Origin: Eggerthellaceae bacterium
Lineage (GTDB): Bacteria; Actinomycetota; Coriobacteriia; Coriobacteriales; Eggerthellaceae
Direction of reading: 5' to 3'
Length of the DNA stretch: 61,305 nucleotides
Assembly (NCBI GenBank): GCA_910575165.1
Contig: CAJTDS010000016.1
Span: forward strand, 1-61,305
Of the stretch, positions 44,008 through 53,562 are shown piece by piece (positions within the stretch are counted from its first letter, which is position 1; the number at the start of each line of letters is the position of its first letter). The notes beneath the pieces are model-generated. The model searched no databases, was not told the DNA's origin, and was given only the letters and a program-made list of their open reading frames with translations. A program made the translations under genes and the position numbers.

Positions 44008-45687
44008 ATGATCGACGAAATACAGGTTGAGAACGTTGCGCTTATCCGTCGGGCGGCGTTGGAGCCGTGCGCGGGGCTGACGGTGCTCACGGGCGAGACC
44101 GGTGCCGGCAAGACGGCGCTGCTTTCGGCATTGAAGTTGCTCATGGGCGAGCGCGCTGATAAAACGGCGGTTCGCGACGGCGCGCCGAGCCTGACGGTGA
44201 GCGGCCGGATTTTCGTGCGGAATCCCGCGTGCGAGGATGCGGGCGCGGGCGAGGGGGCCGTAGTCGCCGCCGATGTCGAGCCTGAGGAGCTGGTGGTCAC
44301 GCGCAAGGTGACGGCCGAAGGACGTTCGCGGGCTACCATCAACGGCGCCATGGCCAGCGTGGCCGAGCTGGCGCAGGCCGTCGCGCCCACCATTGACCTG
44401 TGCGGCCAGCACGAGCATCAGCAGCTGCTGCGCCCCCATACCCATGGCGCGCTGCTGGACGCTTGGGCTGCCGAAAGCGTGCAGGCTCCGCTTGCCGCCT
44501 ATCGCGAGGCATTCTGCGCCGCCGCCCAGGCCCAGGCCCAGCTCGACCGCGTGCTGCAGGCCGGCCAGGCGTCCACCGCGAAGCTGGACGACGCGCGGTT
44601 CGCCTTGAAGCGTATCGACGAGGTGTCCCCCCAGCCTGGCGAGTACGAGCGCCTTTCCGCCGACCTGGCCCGGGCCGAGCATGCGGAATCCCTGGCCACG
44701 GCCGCGCTGCGAGCTCACGGTGCGCTGGCCGACGACGGCGGCGCCATGGACGCGCTCAGCGACGCCGTAAGCGCGCTGGAGGCCGGTGCCCGCTTCGACG
44801 AAACGCTGCAGCCCTACGCCGATTCCCTGCGCGAGGTGGGCTACGTGCTGGAAGACGTGTCGCGCGACGTGGCGTCCTACGGCGACGGCATCGAGTTCGA
44901 TCCCGACGAGCTTCAGCAGCAGCAAGAGCGCATGGCGGCCCTGCAGGGCTTGCTCCGCGCCTTCGGTCCGCGCATGGAAGACGTGTTTTCTGCCCGCGAG
45001 GTCGCTGCCGAGGCGGTGGCGCTGGTGGACGATGCGGAATGGTTGGAGAAGCAGGCACGCAAGGCCGTGGATCAGGCGGAGCAGGCCCTGGCCGCCGCAG
45101 CCGATGAGCTGCGCGCTGCGCGAGGTGATGCCGCCCCGCGGTTCGCCGAGGCGGTAAGCGAGCAGATGGGCCGTTTGGAAATGGGCAGCTCGTCGCTGGT
45201 GTGCCAGGTGAGCCCCCTTCCGCGCGAGCAGTGGACGCAAGCCGACCCCGACAGCGTTGAGTTCCTGTTCAAGCCTGGCGCCGGGATGCAGGAGCGCCCG
45301 CTTGCCCGCATCGCGTCCGGCGGCGAGGTGAGCCGCGTCATGCTGGCGGTGAAAGTGGTGCTCGGCGAGGCAGACGCGGTGGATACCCTGGTCTTCGACG
45401 AGGTAGACGCCGGCGTGGGAGGTTCGGTTGCTGTGGCTCTGGCCGACGTGCTGGCCGACCTGGCGCGCACCCACCAGGTGATCGTGGTGACCCACCTGGC
45501 CCAGGTGGCCGTGCGGGCCGACGCCCACTACCTGGTTCGCAAGAGCGAGTCCGAAGGCGTGCCCGAAACCACGCTTTCGCTGCTGGACGCCGAAGACCGC
45601 CCTGTCGAAATCGCCCGCATGCTGTCCGGTTCCGCCACCGAGGCGTCGCTCGCCCACGCCCGAGAGCTCCTGGCCGCCGCCCACTAG
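44008..45687 (+). CDS. recN: DNA repair protein RecN
   Basis: 559 residues. The SMC-like ATPase has Walker A in LTGETGAGKTALLSALKLLMG (about 29-49), signature-type motif ARIASGGEVSRVMLAVK (about 432) and Walker B DTLVFDEVDAGVGG (about 460), with an H-loop VVTHLAQVA. The middle is a helical coiled coil. RecN acts early in double-strand-break repair. The start MIDEIQVENVALI matches the family N-terminus; the TTG at 43987 is rejected. The ribosome site is weak. Confidence 0.93.
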   Translation: MIDEIQVENVALIRRAALEPCAGLTVLTGETGAGKTALLSALKLLMGERADKTAVRDGAPSLTVSGRIFVRNPACEDAGAGEGAVVAADVEPEELVVTRKVTAEGRSRATINGAMASVAELAQAVAPTIDLCGQHEHQQLLRPHTHGALLDAWAAESVQAPLAAYREAFCAAAQAQAQLDRVLQAGQASTAKLDDARFALKRIDEVSPQPGEYERLSADLARAEHAESLATAALRAHGALADDGGAMDALSDAVSALEAGARFDETLQPYADSLREVGYVLEDVSRDVASYGDGIEFDPDELQQQQERMAALQGLLRAFGPRMEDVFSAREVAAEAVALVDDAEWLEKQARKAVDQAEQALAAAADELRAARGDAAPRFAEAVSEQMGRLEMGSSSLVCQVSPLPREQWTQADPDSVEFLFKPGAGMQERPLARIASGGEVSRVMLAVKVVLGEADAVDTLVFDEVDAGVGGSVAVALADVLADLARTHQVIVVTHLAQVAVRADAHYLVRKSESEGVPETTLSLLDAEDRPVEIARMLSGSATEASLAHARELLAAAH

Positions 45688-46072
45688 CTGCCGGCTCGCC
45701 CGGAGCGCTCTGCCTCTGCATCAGCAAGGGGCGCAATCCCGCACAATCGGCACCTTGCGCAGGAAAAGCTGCGCAAACATACGATTTTGCGGGATTCACT
45801 CTCCCGCCGCCCGCCTCGGCCCGTCAAAGCTCCCGCAGCCTGTCGGCTCGCTTCGGGCCGCCAGGGGCCCCGCCACCCGCCGCCGCCCGCTCCTCTCCCG
45901 TTGCGCTTAGGTGGCGAAATGGTGCCGCTTCCGCGAAGCTCTTGCGAATGCCTGCTTTCTATGCGTTCGCAGGCGTATGCTAAAGCGTTGACTCGATTGG
46001 GCATAAATCGGCAGCCGGGATTTCGAATCCGTGCCGACATAAGCGCGAAATAGCAGGTTGGAAGGCATTTTC
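45688..46072. other. Intergenic region with repeat copy 6
   Basis: 385 bp. It holds repeat copy 6 and a C-rich stretch; the MFS promoter should lie in 45930-46060, but no clear pair was found. Confidence 0.45.
45735..45796. repeat. Palindromic intergenic repeat, copy 6
   Basis: AATCCCGCACAATCGG at the left and CGATTTTGCGGGATT at the right. The centre has its own stem (TTGCGCAG/CTGCGCAA) and differs from copies 1-5. Confidence 0.75.
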
Positions 46073-48118
46073 ATGGGACTTACTCGCAAGCAGATCATGA
46101 TGTTGGCCGTGCTGGTGTTTGGCACGTTCGTTACGGTGTTGAACCAAACGGTGGTGGCCCCGGTGCTGCCGTCGGTTATGGAGGAGATGAGCGTCGACGC
46201 AGCCACGGCCCAGTGGCTTACCACCGGATTCACGCTGGTCAACGCCATCATGATTCCCATCACCGCATTCCTGATCGACCGCTTCACCACGCGCAACCTA
46301 TTTCTGGTGGCCATGGCCATCTTCACGGTGGGCAGCGGCTTGGCCAGCTGGGGCCCAAACTTTGCCGTGCTGCTGGTGGGCCGTTTGGTGCAGGCTATGG
46401 GCGCAGGCATATTGATGCCGCTGGTTATGACGGTGCTCATGTGGACGTTCCCCGTCGATAAGCGTGGCACGGCCATGGGGCTCTTCGGCATTGTGGTGGC
46501 GTTCGGCCCGGCCATCGGCCCTACGGCGGCTGGCATCATCATCGACCGCGCCACCTGGCACGATATGTTCGCCATCATCGCGGGGCTGTCGGTGGCTGTG
46601 GTGGTTATCGGGTTGTTCGTGCTGGATCACGGCGGCAAGACCGACAAGGACGCGAAGCTGGACGTGCCTTCGGTTATCCTGTCCACCTTGGGCTTCGGCG
46701 GCTTGCTGTACGGGCTTTCGCTCATCGGCAGCTACGGCGTCTCCATCGATGCGGCCGTGGGCAGCGTGGTGGGCGTGGTGGCGCTGGTGCTGTTCTTCCG
46801 TCGGCAGCTTTCCATGGAGCACCCCATGCTGCAGGTGCGTGTGCTGCAGAACAAGAAGTTCCTGATCGCCACGGTGCTGGGCATGATCGTGCAGGCGGCT
46901 CTGCTGGCGGCCGGCATCGTGGTGCCCATCTACCTGCAGACCATGATGGGCTACTCGGCCACCACGTCGGGCCTGGTGCTGCTGCCCGGCGCCATCGTCA
47001 TGGGCGCCATGGGCCCCATCGCCGGGCGCCTGTTCGACCGCCACGGACCGCGCGTGCTGTCGCTGGTGGGCACGGGCGTGCTGGCGGCCACCACCTTGTG
47101 CTTCTGCTTCCTGGGCCCTGACACCGGCCTTGTGTGGCTGACCATCCTGTACACGGTGCGCCTGTTCAGCTTGTCGCTGGTGAACATGCCCATCACCACC
47201 TGGGGCATGAACGCCCTGCCTAACGACCTGGTCAACCACGGCACCTCGGTGAACAACACGCTGCGTCAGGTGGCAGGCTCGCTGGGCACGGCCGTGATCG
47301 TGTCGGCCATGACCGTGTCGACGAACCTGGCCGAGCCCGCCATGGGCCCCACTGCGGCCGGCTTCTTCGGTGTGGACGTGTCCTTCGCCGTGTCGGCCCT
47401 GCTGTGCATCATCTGCTTCGGCATGGTGATCGCCTTGGTGAAGGACAAGCCGGGCGACGCCAAAACCCGCGATGTGGGCAACGAGCGCCGCACCGTGTTG
47501 GAGTCCATCATGAAGCGCGACGTGTACACGCTGCCCGAGAACGCCACGGTGGCCGAAGCGGTGGAGATGCTGGTGGACAAGGGCGTGAGCGCCATCCCGC
47601 TGGTGAACGACGCAGGCGAGGCCGTGGGCTTCGTGTCGGACGGCGACATCATGCGCTACCTGGCGAAACGTTCCACGGTGGTGATGGACCCGGTGGTGCT
47701 CATCATGCGCACGGTGGACGCCGACGGCTCGAACTCGGACTTCAAGCGCAAGCTGGACGAGCTCATGGGCATGCCGGCGAAGAGCATCGGCGCAAAGGGC
47801 ATCATCGGCGTGGACGCGCATGCCGACCTGCCGGAAGTGTGTCGCGTGCTGGGCGAGAACCACCTGAAGAAGGTGCCGGTGCTCGACGACGGGCACATTG
47901 TGGGCGTTATCAACCGCTCCGACATCGCGCGGTTCAGCATGGAGCGCTATCTGGAAGAGGTGGGCGAAGCGGGCATTCCGCGCAGCACCGGTTCGAAAGG
48001 CGGTCACGGCCACGGCAAGGACAAGGGCCCGAAGGACGGCGGCATCTCCCCGAAGCTGGAGCGTGCCGAAGAGGCCGCCGACCTACCCGAAGACGAGGCC
48101 ATCGCCGACTCCATCTAG
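46073..48118 (+). CDS. MFS (DHA2) exporter fused to two CBS domains
   Basis: 681 residues. Residues 1-470 are a 14-helix DHA2 exporter (FGTFVTVLNQTVVAPVLPSVMEEMSV, WLTTGFTLVNAIMIPITAFLIDRF, GRLVQAMGAGILMPLVMTVLM). From about 480 come two CBS modules (IMKRDVYTLPENATVAEAVEMLVDKGVSAIPLVND-type and a second around LPEVCRVLGENHLKKVPVLDDGHIVGVINRSDI), then a Gly/His/Lys tail. CBS pairs bind adenine nucleotides or related ligands, so transport may be gated by energy state or c-di-AMP-like signals; this is inference. GGAAGG precedes ATG 46073. Confidence 0.87.
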   Translation: MGLTRKQIMMLAVLVFGTFVTVLNQTVVAPVLPSVMEEMSVDAATAQWLTTGFTLVNAIMIPITAFLIDRFTTRNLFLVAMAIFTVGSGLASWGPNFAVLLVGRLVQAMGAGILMPLVMTVLMWTFPVDKRGTAMGLFGIVVAFGPAIGPTAAGIIIDRATWHDMFAIIAGLSVAVVVIGLFVLDHGGKTDKDAKLDVPSVILSTLGFGGLLYGLSLIGSYGVSIDAAVGSVVGVVALVLFFRRQLSMEHPMLQVRVLQNKKFLIATVLGMIVQAALLAAGIVVPIYLQTMMGYSATTSGLVLLPGAIVMGAMGPIAGRLFDRHGPRVLSLVGTGVLAATTLCFCFLGPDTGLVWLTILYTVRLFSLSLVNMPITTWGMNALPNDLVNHGTSVNNTLRQVAGSLGTAVIVSAMTVSTNLAEPAMGPTAAGFFGVDVSFAVSALLCIICFGMVIALVKDKPGDAKTRDVGNERRTVLESIMKRDVYTLPENATVAEAVEMLVDKGVSAIPLVNDAGEAVGFVSDGDIMRYLAKRSTVVMDPVVLIMRTVDADGSNSDFKRKLDELMGMPAKSIGAKGIIGVDAHADLPEVCRVLGENHLKKVPVLDDGHIVGVINRSDIARFSMERYLEEVGEAGIPRSTGSKGGHGHGKDKGPKDGGISPKLERAEEAADLPEDEAIADSI

Positions 48119-48343
48119 AGCGTGCGGCCGCGCGTTCGGTGCTGCCTCTTGCAGGGATGATGCGCGTCTCTTCGAGGCTGACGGAGCCGTGGAAGCGTAG
48201 CAGCTTTGGGAAGGTATCGGTTTTCTGTCGGAGGCGGAAGCGCCGCCGAATGCCGAGCGAATTCGTCGATAATGAAACGATAGCGCTGTTTGGCTGCGGC
48301 TGGTCGGCGCAATTCGGATTCGACGGCGAGAGCGAGGGTCGCT

Positions 48344-49462
48344 ATGGGCAGGTCGGGCGGTAGTTTCGGCGGCGGAGGCGGCTTCGGCGGAGGCGGCGGC
48401 TCCTTTGGGGGCGGCTTCGGCGGGGGCGGCCATATCGGCGGTCGCGGCGGTCGCACCGGCGGTTCCTTCGGCGGAGGCAGCCACGGCAGCCATGGCGGCG
48501 GCTTCGGCGGCCCGGTGTTCGGCTTTCCCTCCATCTTCATGCCCCGCGTCACCATCAACAACGGCACCCCCGGCCCCTCCATGCCGCCTGCCAACCCTTA
48601 CGGTTCGGGCGGACAGGGCGGCCCTACTCCTGGCGGCTCCAACGGTTCGGGCAACCCCACGCCCGGCGGCTCCCCGGCGCCTTCCGGCAGCTCGGGCGGC
48701 TGCGCTACCGTGGGCATCATCATTGCCGCGCTGGCGCTGGTTTTGCTGCTGGCGGCGTCGTTCGGCCTGCTCGACTGCTCGGGCAGCGGCATCCCCGAAT
48801 CCACCGAGGACCGCCAGGCGCTTCCTGCGAACAGCGTCAATGAAACCGGCTACTACACCGACGAGGACGGCGACTGGATCACCTCGCCGGCCACGTTCGA
48901 GAAGGGATTGCGCGAGTTCTTCCAGCTCACGGGCATCCAACCCTACGTCTACATCTTCCCGAACGATTCGATACGCTCGGCGGCGGAGCTTCAATCGCGC
49001 GCCCAGCAGCTGTACAGCCAGCTGTTCACCGACGACGCTCACTTCCTCATGGCTTTCTGCTACGACTCCCGCGACGACGGCTTCTATTGGGCCTACTGGG
49101 CGGGCAGCGAAACGCGTACCATCCTGGACGAGGAGGCGCTGGGCATCTTCGAGGCGTATCTGCGGCAGGAGTGGGTCGCCGACAACGACGAGAACTCGTT
49201 CTTCAGCAACGCCTTCGCGCAAACCGGCGAGCGCATCATGTCGGTAACGCCTTCTCCGGTGGTGCCCGTGGTGATAGGGTTTGTTGTTATCGTAGTGGTC
49301 GCCGGAGTGTGCGTGCTGGTGCTGGTCAGGGCCCAGGCGAAGAAGCGCGAGGCCGAACGCATGCAGCAGATTCTGAGCACGCCGCTGGAGCAGTTCGGCG
49401 ACAAGGACGTGGAGGAGCGAGCGAAGAAGTACGAGCCGGTGGATACCACCGGCGGGAAGTAA
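48344..49462 (+). CDS. Gly-rich TPM-like membrane protein
   Basis: 372 residues. The N-terminal 60 are almost pure Gly/Ser/Phe (FGGGGGFGGGGG...), followed by a Pro/Gly/Asn linker, a membrane helix (CATVGIIIAALALVLLLAASFGLL), an external domain (ATFEKGLREFFQLTGIQPYVYIFPND...FLMAFCYDSRDDGFYWAYW) resembling the TPM/YgcG fold, a second helix (VIGFVVIVVVAGVCVLVLV) and a charged tail. The topology is odd because the Gly-rich head would be cytoplasmic. The next gene is pspA-like. Confidence 0.7.
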   Translation: MGRSGGSFGGGGGFGGGGGSFGGGFGGGGHIGGRGGRTGGSFGGGSHGSHGGGFGGPVFGFPSIFMPRVTINNGTPGPSMPPANPYGSGGQGGPTPGGSNGSGNPTPGGSPAPSGSSGGCATVGIIIAALALVLLLAASFGLLDCSGSGIPESTEDRQALPANSVNETGYYTDEDGDWITSPATFEKGLREFFQLTGIQPYVYIFPNDSIRSAAELQSRAQQLYSQLFTDDAHFLMAFCYDSRDDGFYWAYWAGSETRTILDEEALGIFEAYLRQEWVADNDENSFFSNAFAQTGERIMSVTPSPVVPVVIGFVVIVVVAGVCVLVLVRAQAKKREAERMQQILSTPLEQFGDKDVEERAKKYEPVDTTGGK

Positions 49463-49594
49463 ACGGCGGGGCGGCTGCGCGGCAGGGCTGTCGCAGACGT
49501 GGCGGCCGGCGCGTCCTTCGTCGGCCGTCGCAAGCAAAGGGAAGGTCCGGAAGTCAAAGGGCTGTTCGGAGACCATAGAGAAAGGAACACTGGC

Positions 49595-50281
49595 ATGGCG
49601 AACATACTGGAGCGATTCACGAGCATCGTGAAGGCCAACATCAACGAGCTGCTGGACAAGGCGGAGGACCCGCAGAAGATGGTGGACCAGTACCTGCGCG
49701 AGCTGACCGAGGAGCTGGCCGAGGTGCGCGAGGCCACGGCCGGCGTCATGGCCGAGGAAACCCGCTGCAAGCGTCTGGTGGACGAGAACAAGGCCGAGAT
49801 GGATCGCTACGAGGACCTGGCCCGCAAGGCCCTTTCCGCCGGCAACGAGGAAGACGCCCGCGTGTTCCTGCAGAAGAAGCAGGAGCTGGCCGGCCGCACC
49901 GACGGGCTGCAGATCGCCTATGAGGGCGCGAAGAACAACGCCGACAAGATGCGCACCATGCACGACAAGCTGGTGGCCGACATCCAGGAGCTCAACGCCC
50001 GCAAGGAGACCATCAAGGCCAAGGCTGCCGTGGCGAAGACCCAGGACAAGGTCAACGAGGTAGTGGGTGCCGGCACGAAGAGCGAAGGCGCCCGCGCGGC
50101 GTTCGACCGCATGGAGCGCAAGGCCGATGAGATGCTCGACCGCAGCAACGCGAAGGCCGATCTGACCGCCGCTCCGGCCGACCCCGCTGCCGAGCTTGAG
50201 AAGAAGTACGAGCAGGCCGGCGTCACTGCAGCCGTGGACGACGACCTGGCCCGCCTGAAGAAGGAGATGGGCATGGAATAG
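49595..50281 (+). CDS. PspA/IM30 (phage-shock/ESCRT-III-like) protein
   Basis: 228 residues, nearly all helical: ILERFTSIVKANINELLDKAEDPQKMVDQYLRELTEEL, the PspA N-terminal signature, then long coiled coils and a C-terminal AADDDLARLKKEMG-like helix. PspA assembles on stressed membranes. AAAGGAACACTGGC precedes ATG 49595. It lies 132 bp after the TPM-like gene and before an exported protein/kinase/FHA set. Confidence 0.88.
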   Translation: MANILERFTSIVKANINELLDKAEDPQKMVDQYLRELTEELAEVREATAGVMAEETRCKRLVDENKAEMDRYEDLARKALSAGNEEDARVFLQKKQELAGRTDGLQIAYEGAKNNADKMRTMHDKLVADIQELNARKETIKAKAAVAKTQDKVNEVVGAGTKSEGARAAFDRMERKADEMLDRSNAKADLTAAPADPAAELEKKYEQAGVTAAVDDDLARLKKEMGME

Positions 50282-50335
50282 CCGCTGCTCGCGTGGCCGC
50301 CTGGCGGCTGCGAAGGCTTTGGCAGTCATCGATGC

Positions 50336-50367
50336 GCGGCCCGGGCGTTCCAAGCTCGGGCCGCTTT
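50336..50367 (+). terminator. Terminator after pspA-like gene
   Basis: Arms GCGGCCCG (50336-50343) and CGGGCCGC (50357-50364), then TTT. Confidence 0.65.
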
Positions 50368-50468
50368 GCGTGTCGGGCGTTGGGCGTCGCTCGGCAAAGC
50401 GCGCCAAGGCCACCGGTCCGCGTGGGCGGCGCGCCCCAAGCGCCATGCTGCAGCCCGGGGGCGGGGTG

Positions 50469-50477
50469 TGCTAGAAT
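50469..50477 (+). promoter_or_regulatory. Extended -10 promoter
   Basis: TGC-TAGAAT about 95 bp before the next gene; no strong -35. Confidence 0.4.
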
Positions 50478-50572
50478 CGCTGCGTTCCTGAAAGGGTGCG
50501 ACGAGCAAGGGACGGTCGCACCGAGGCAGGACAAGGGGCAGGGACGCGAAGCGCAAAGGTGCGGTATTCATA

Positions 50573-51649
50573 ATGGCGGGTATATCGAAAATGCTGACGG
50601 GGTTTTCGCGGGGTCATGGCCTGCTGGTTGCGGGCTCGTTGACGGCTGCTTTGTGCTCGACGGTCGGCTTCGCCTTCGCCGTTCCCCCGGCACTCGACGC
50701 CCGCACGGCCTTCGATTCTCTGGCGGCCGACGCGGCCCTTCCCCAGGAAAGCGACGATTCGACCGAGGGAGAGCCTGCGGCGTCCAGCGCTTCCCCTGCG
50801 GCGCGTAACGAAGCGCAGCAACCCAATCCGCAGAGCGGGAGCGAATCCGCTGCGAAGCCGGCGGAGGACGCTGCCGACCAGCCGAAGACAGACGAGGCCG
50901 AAGGCGACGGCCAGGCCGATGACGGCAAGGGCGACGCAGCCGGCGAAGGCGCGCCTGCGTTGTCTTCTCCTTCGGTGACGGCGCGCCAGTACGCTTCGGC
51001 GCCATCGTCTGCGCAGCCTGGCGCGTCGGGGGCATCCGACGGGTCTTCGGCTGATTCCCCGTCGAATTCGGAAGGCAGCAGCGGCGGCAGCGGAGGCGGT
51101 AATGCCGAAGCCAGCGCCGAGCTGCCGGCCGCCGATCCGGAACAGGAAGCCTACGATGCGCGGCATTCCAACGCGTGGACGAGGATGCAGGAGATGCCCT
51201 CGGCGTCCGCCAATGTGGCCGCCGTGCTGTCGAACGTGTTCGCAAGCCTGCCCGTGTCGTGGTACGACGGCGGTTTCACCACGGAGGGCATCGCCACGTG
51301 GGGAGACGCCTCGTACGCCCTCTCCGACGTGAACAGCTGCATTGCCACCTGCGATGCGTATCTGGCCGACTACGGTGCCGCCGAGTTTCCCGACCTGGCG
51401 CCCCAGGCGGCCGTGTGGGCCGAGCGCTGGCAGAACCTGCGCAACGCCGCCAGCCTGCTGTCCACGTTCTGCAGCAACTACCTGAACTGCCCCGACCGCG
51501 CGAATCCCAACGAGTGGGAATGGACGTGCACCGACTGCTACACGTCGGTTCTGAGCGGGCATACCTGGTCGGTTCCCGTCGGAGGCGGATGGTACGGCGG
51601 CAAGCTGGACTATCTGGAAGCGGCAGCGGAAGCCGCAAGCCGCCTGTAA
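50573..51649 (+). CDS. Exported protein with acidic low-complexity linker
   Basis: 358 residues. A signal peptide (LLVAGSLTAALCSTVGFAFA), a 150-residue Ser/Ala/Asp/Glu-rich linker, and a C-terminal domain of about 160 residues with four Cys (NSCIATCDAYLADYG, STFCSNYLNCPDRANPNEWEWTCTDCYTSVLSG) that could form disulfides. The family is not recognised. Just upstream of the kinase gene, it may be the extracellular sensor or a product of the signalling set. Confidence 0.7.
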   Translation: MAGISKMLTGFSRGHGLLVAGSLTAALCSTVGFAFAVPPALDARTAFDSLAADAALPQESDDSTEGEPAASSASPAARNEAQQPNPQSGSESAAKPAEDAADQPKTDEAEGDGQADDGKGDAAGEGAPALSSPSVTARQYASAPSSAQPGASGASDGSSADSPSNSEGSSGGSGGGNAEASAELPAADPEQEAYDARHSNAWTRMQEMPSASANVAAVLSNVFASLPVSWYDGGFTTEGIATWGDASYALSDVNSCIATCDAYLADYGAAEFPDLAPQAAVWAERWQNLRNAASLLSTFCSNYLNCPDRANPNEWEWTCTDCYTSVLSGHTWSVPVGGGWYGGKLDYLEAAAEAASRL

Positions 51650-51689
51650 GCGGCGCCGGGTTGCCCGTTTGTGTGGAGGAATCATTCTC

Positions 51690-53441
51690 GTGGTAGCAGA
51701 AGAGAAAACTGAGGGGCGGGCGGCACCGGAGCTCGCAGCGGAAACGGCTGGCCGGCGCATGGTCGTGCTTGAGGATTTCAAGCCGGTTGCCTTCCTGGAC
51801 GACGATGACCGCGCCTCTGCGGTGCGCCGTTACTCCACGCTGTTCGTGGTTGATGGGCGTACGCGCAAGGGCGGCCTCGGGCGCGTGCTGTACGCCGAGA
51901 ACGCCTGGGGCGACCGGTTGGCCGTGAAGGTGCTGACGGCCGAAGAGGGCGCCGACCTGACCGAAGAGGAGCAGCAGGCGCTGGCGTCTCGGCGCGAGGC
52001 GGCCTTTCGTCGGGAGTACGAGTCCAGCCGGCTGCTCACAGGCATCGCCGGCTTCCCCACGCTGTTCGGCCAGGGGCGCACCGACGGCCAGCCTGCCTTG
52101 ATTATGGAATGGGTGGAGGGCCAGACGCTGGAGGAGGCGCGCCGCCGGCTGTCGGTGGACGACGACGGACGGCTGTCGCCCCTGGTGGCTGCCGCCATAG
52201 GGCGCGATCTGTTCGATTTGCTATCCCGCATGGAGCTGGTGGATGGCGGCCTGGTGCATCGGGACATCTCGCCGTCCAACGTGATGATCCGCACGCAGCG
52301 CACTTCGGTGGAAGAGCAGGCAGCCCAGGGAAAGTTCGACCTGGTGCTGGTGGACTTCGGCTCCACCGTGCTCCCGGCGCGGGCGTCGTCGCTGACCGTG
52401 CGCTACGGCGCGCCCCAGGGCGCCACGCCCGACTACGCGGCCCCCGAGATGCTGACTGCGGACGTGGCGCGGGTGGCCGACATGCGGAAGAGCCCGGCGG
52501 TGGACGTGTACGCCGCGGCCAGCGTGGTGTACCTGCTGCTGTGCGGACGCCCGCCGTTTCAACTGGGCGGCTCGTCGGCTGGCGGCGAGGGTGCCGAGGT
52601 GGCCTCGGACTACCTGCGCAAGACCACCGAGCTGCCTCTGCCGGTGCGCGCTGCCCATAGCGAGAGCGCCGATGTGACGGTGGCGCTGGATCGCGAGGGG
52701 GAGGCGGTGGCCGCGGTGCGCAAGGCGCTGGCCGACGAGCGGCTCTCCCCAAGCAATCAGGAGCTGAAGGAAGCTCTGGTCTGCGTCGACAAGCGTGTTG
52801 GCGAAGTGGTGCTGGCTGCTTTGGAGCCCGATCAGCGGCATCGGCCGTCCGCTGCGGAGATGCGCGAGGGGCTGGCGGGCTTCGTGGAGGCGTACCCGGC
52901 AAACGTGGTCGCGGCGCTTCAGGGCGAGCCGCTTTTCCAGGACTGGTCGTTCGACGAGCGCCGCAAGGCCGGCGGATTTGAAGCTCGCCGTAGGGCGGGG
53001 GCTCGCCTTGCGCGCTGGGCGGCCGTGGTTGTTGCCCTGGGGCTTGGGTGTGCGGCGGCTGCGCTGTGCTCGGGGGTGCGCGTGACAGCCGTGGGCTCGC
53101 TTCCTTGTTCTCTGGAATGGGGCTTTCCGCTGGTGGCCGCGCTGGCGTTGGCGCCGGCGGCTGCGGGCTACTTGGTGCGCTGGCGCGGCGGGCAGAAGCG
53201 TTCGGGTCTTGTTCGGGGGAGCGTGGCGCTGGCCGTGGTGGCTGTGGCTGTGGAAGCGTTCGTGCTTAGCGCTACCGTCGACCCGGCGGCGATGAAGGGA
53301 CTGCTCGGCGCTGCTCCCCTTGCGTGCTCGTCGGCCGCATGGTGCGGCATGGTGCTGGAGTACTCGATGAGCGCGCCTTCGGCATGGGCGACGGCGAAGC
53401 GGCCCGCACAGGGTATTTCCGGGAAGGGCGGTAGCGTTTAA
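51690..53441 (+). CDS. Membrane Ser/Thr protein kinase (PknB/Hanks-like)
   Basis: 583 residues from GTG 51690 with GGAGG upstream. The kinase core has Lys in LAVKVL (about 80), catalytic HRDISPSN (190-197), VDFGST (DFG at 222) and YAAPEML. The glycine loop is degenerate (RKGGLGRV). The tail has four membrane helices (about 435-575) instead of PASTA repeats, so it is an integral kinase without an obvious external sensor. A partner FHA gene follows directly. It likely phosphorylates Thr on cytoplasmic targets such as the FHA protein. Confidence 0.85.
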   Translation: MVAEEKTEGRAAPELAAETAGRRMVVLEDFKPVAFLDDDDRASAVRRYSTLFVVDGRTRKGGLGRVLYAENAWGDRLAVKVLTAEEGADLTEEEQQALASRREAAFRREYESSRLLTGIAGFPTLFGQGRTDGQPALIMEWVEGQTLEEARRRLSVDDDGRLSPLVAAAIGRDLFDLLSRMELVDGGLVHRDISPSNVMIRTQRTSVEEQAAQGKFDLVLVDFGSTVLPARASSLTVRYGAPQGATPDYAAPEMLTADVARVADMRKSPAVDVYAAASVVYLLLCGRPPFQLGGSSAGGEGAEVASDYLRKTTELPLPVRAAHSESADVTVALDREGEAVAAVRKALADERLSPSNQELKEALVCVDKRVGEVVLAALEPDQRHRPSAAEMREGLAGFVEAYPANVVAALQGEPLFQDWSFDERRKAGGFEARRRAGARLARWAAVVVALGLGCAAAALCSGVRVTAVGSLPCSLEWGFPLVAALALAPAAAGYLVRWRGGQKRSGLVRGSVALAVVAVAVEAFVLSATVDPAAMKGLLGAAPLACSSAAWCGMVLEYSMSAPSAWATAKRPAQGISGKGGSV

Positions 53442-53562
53442 CCTGTGGCGCCGGCCGATGCGCCCGCTGCTGGCGGCGCCGATGCGCTAGACTTCTGGAA
53501 AACCAGCAAGCCGGTTTTGCATGGGCGATTCCGGCTGAAGCTAAAGGAAGGGCGGAAGAGGC

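Noticed and set aside
42844-45684. 946-residue reverse-strand ORF opposite recN and the YigZ gene
   Set aside because: It is the antisense shadow of two well-supported genes, with His/Arg/Gly-rich composition typical of such shadows in GC-rich DNA.
46298-48013. 571-residue reverse ORF opposite the MFS-CBS gene
   Set aside because: His/Gln/Arg-rich shadow without family features; the forward gene is clear.
48083-50446. 787-residue reverse ORF opposite the TPM-like and PspA genes
   Set aside because: Shadow frame; both forward genes have family motifs and ribosome sites.
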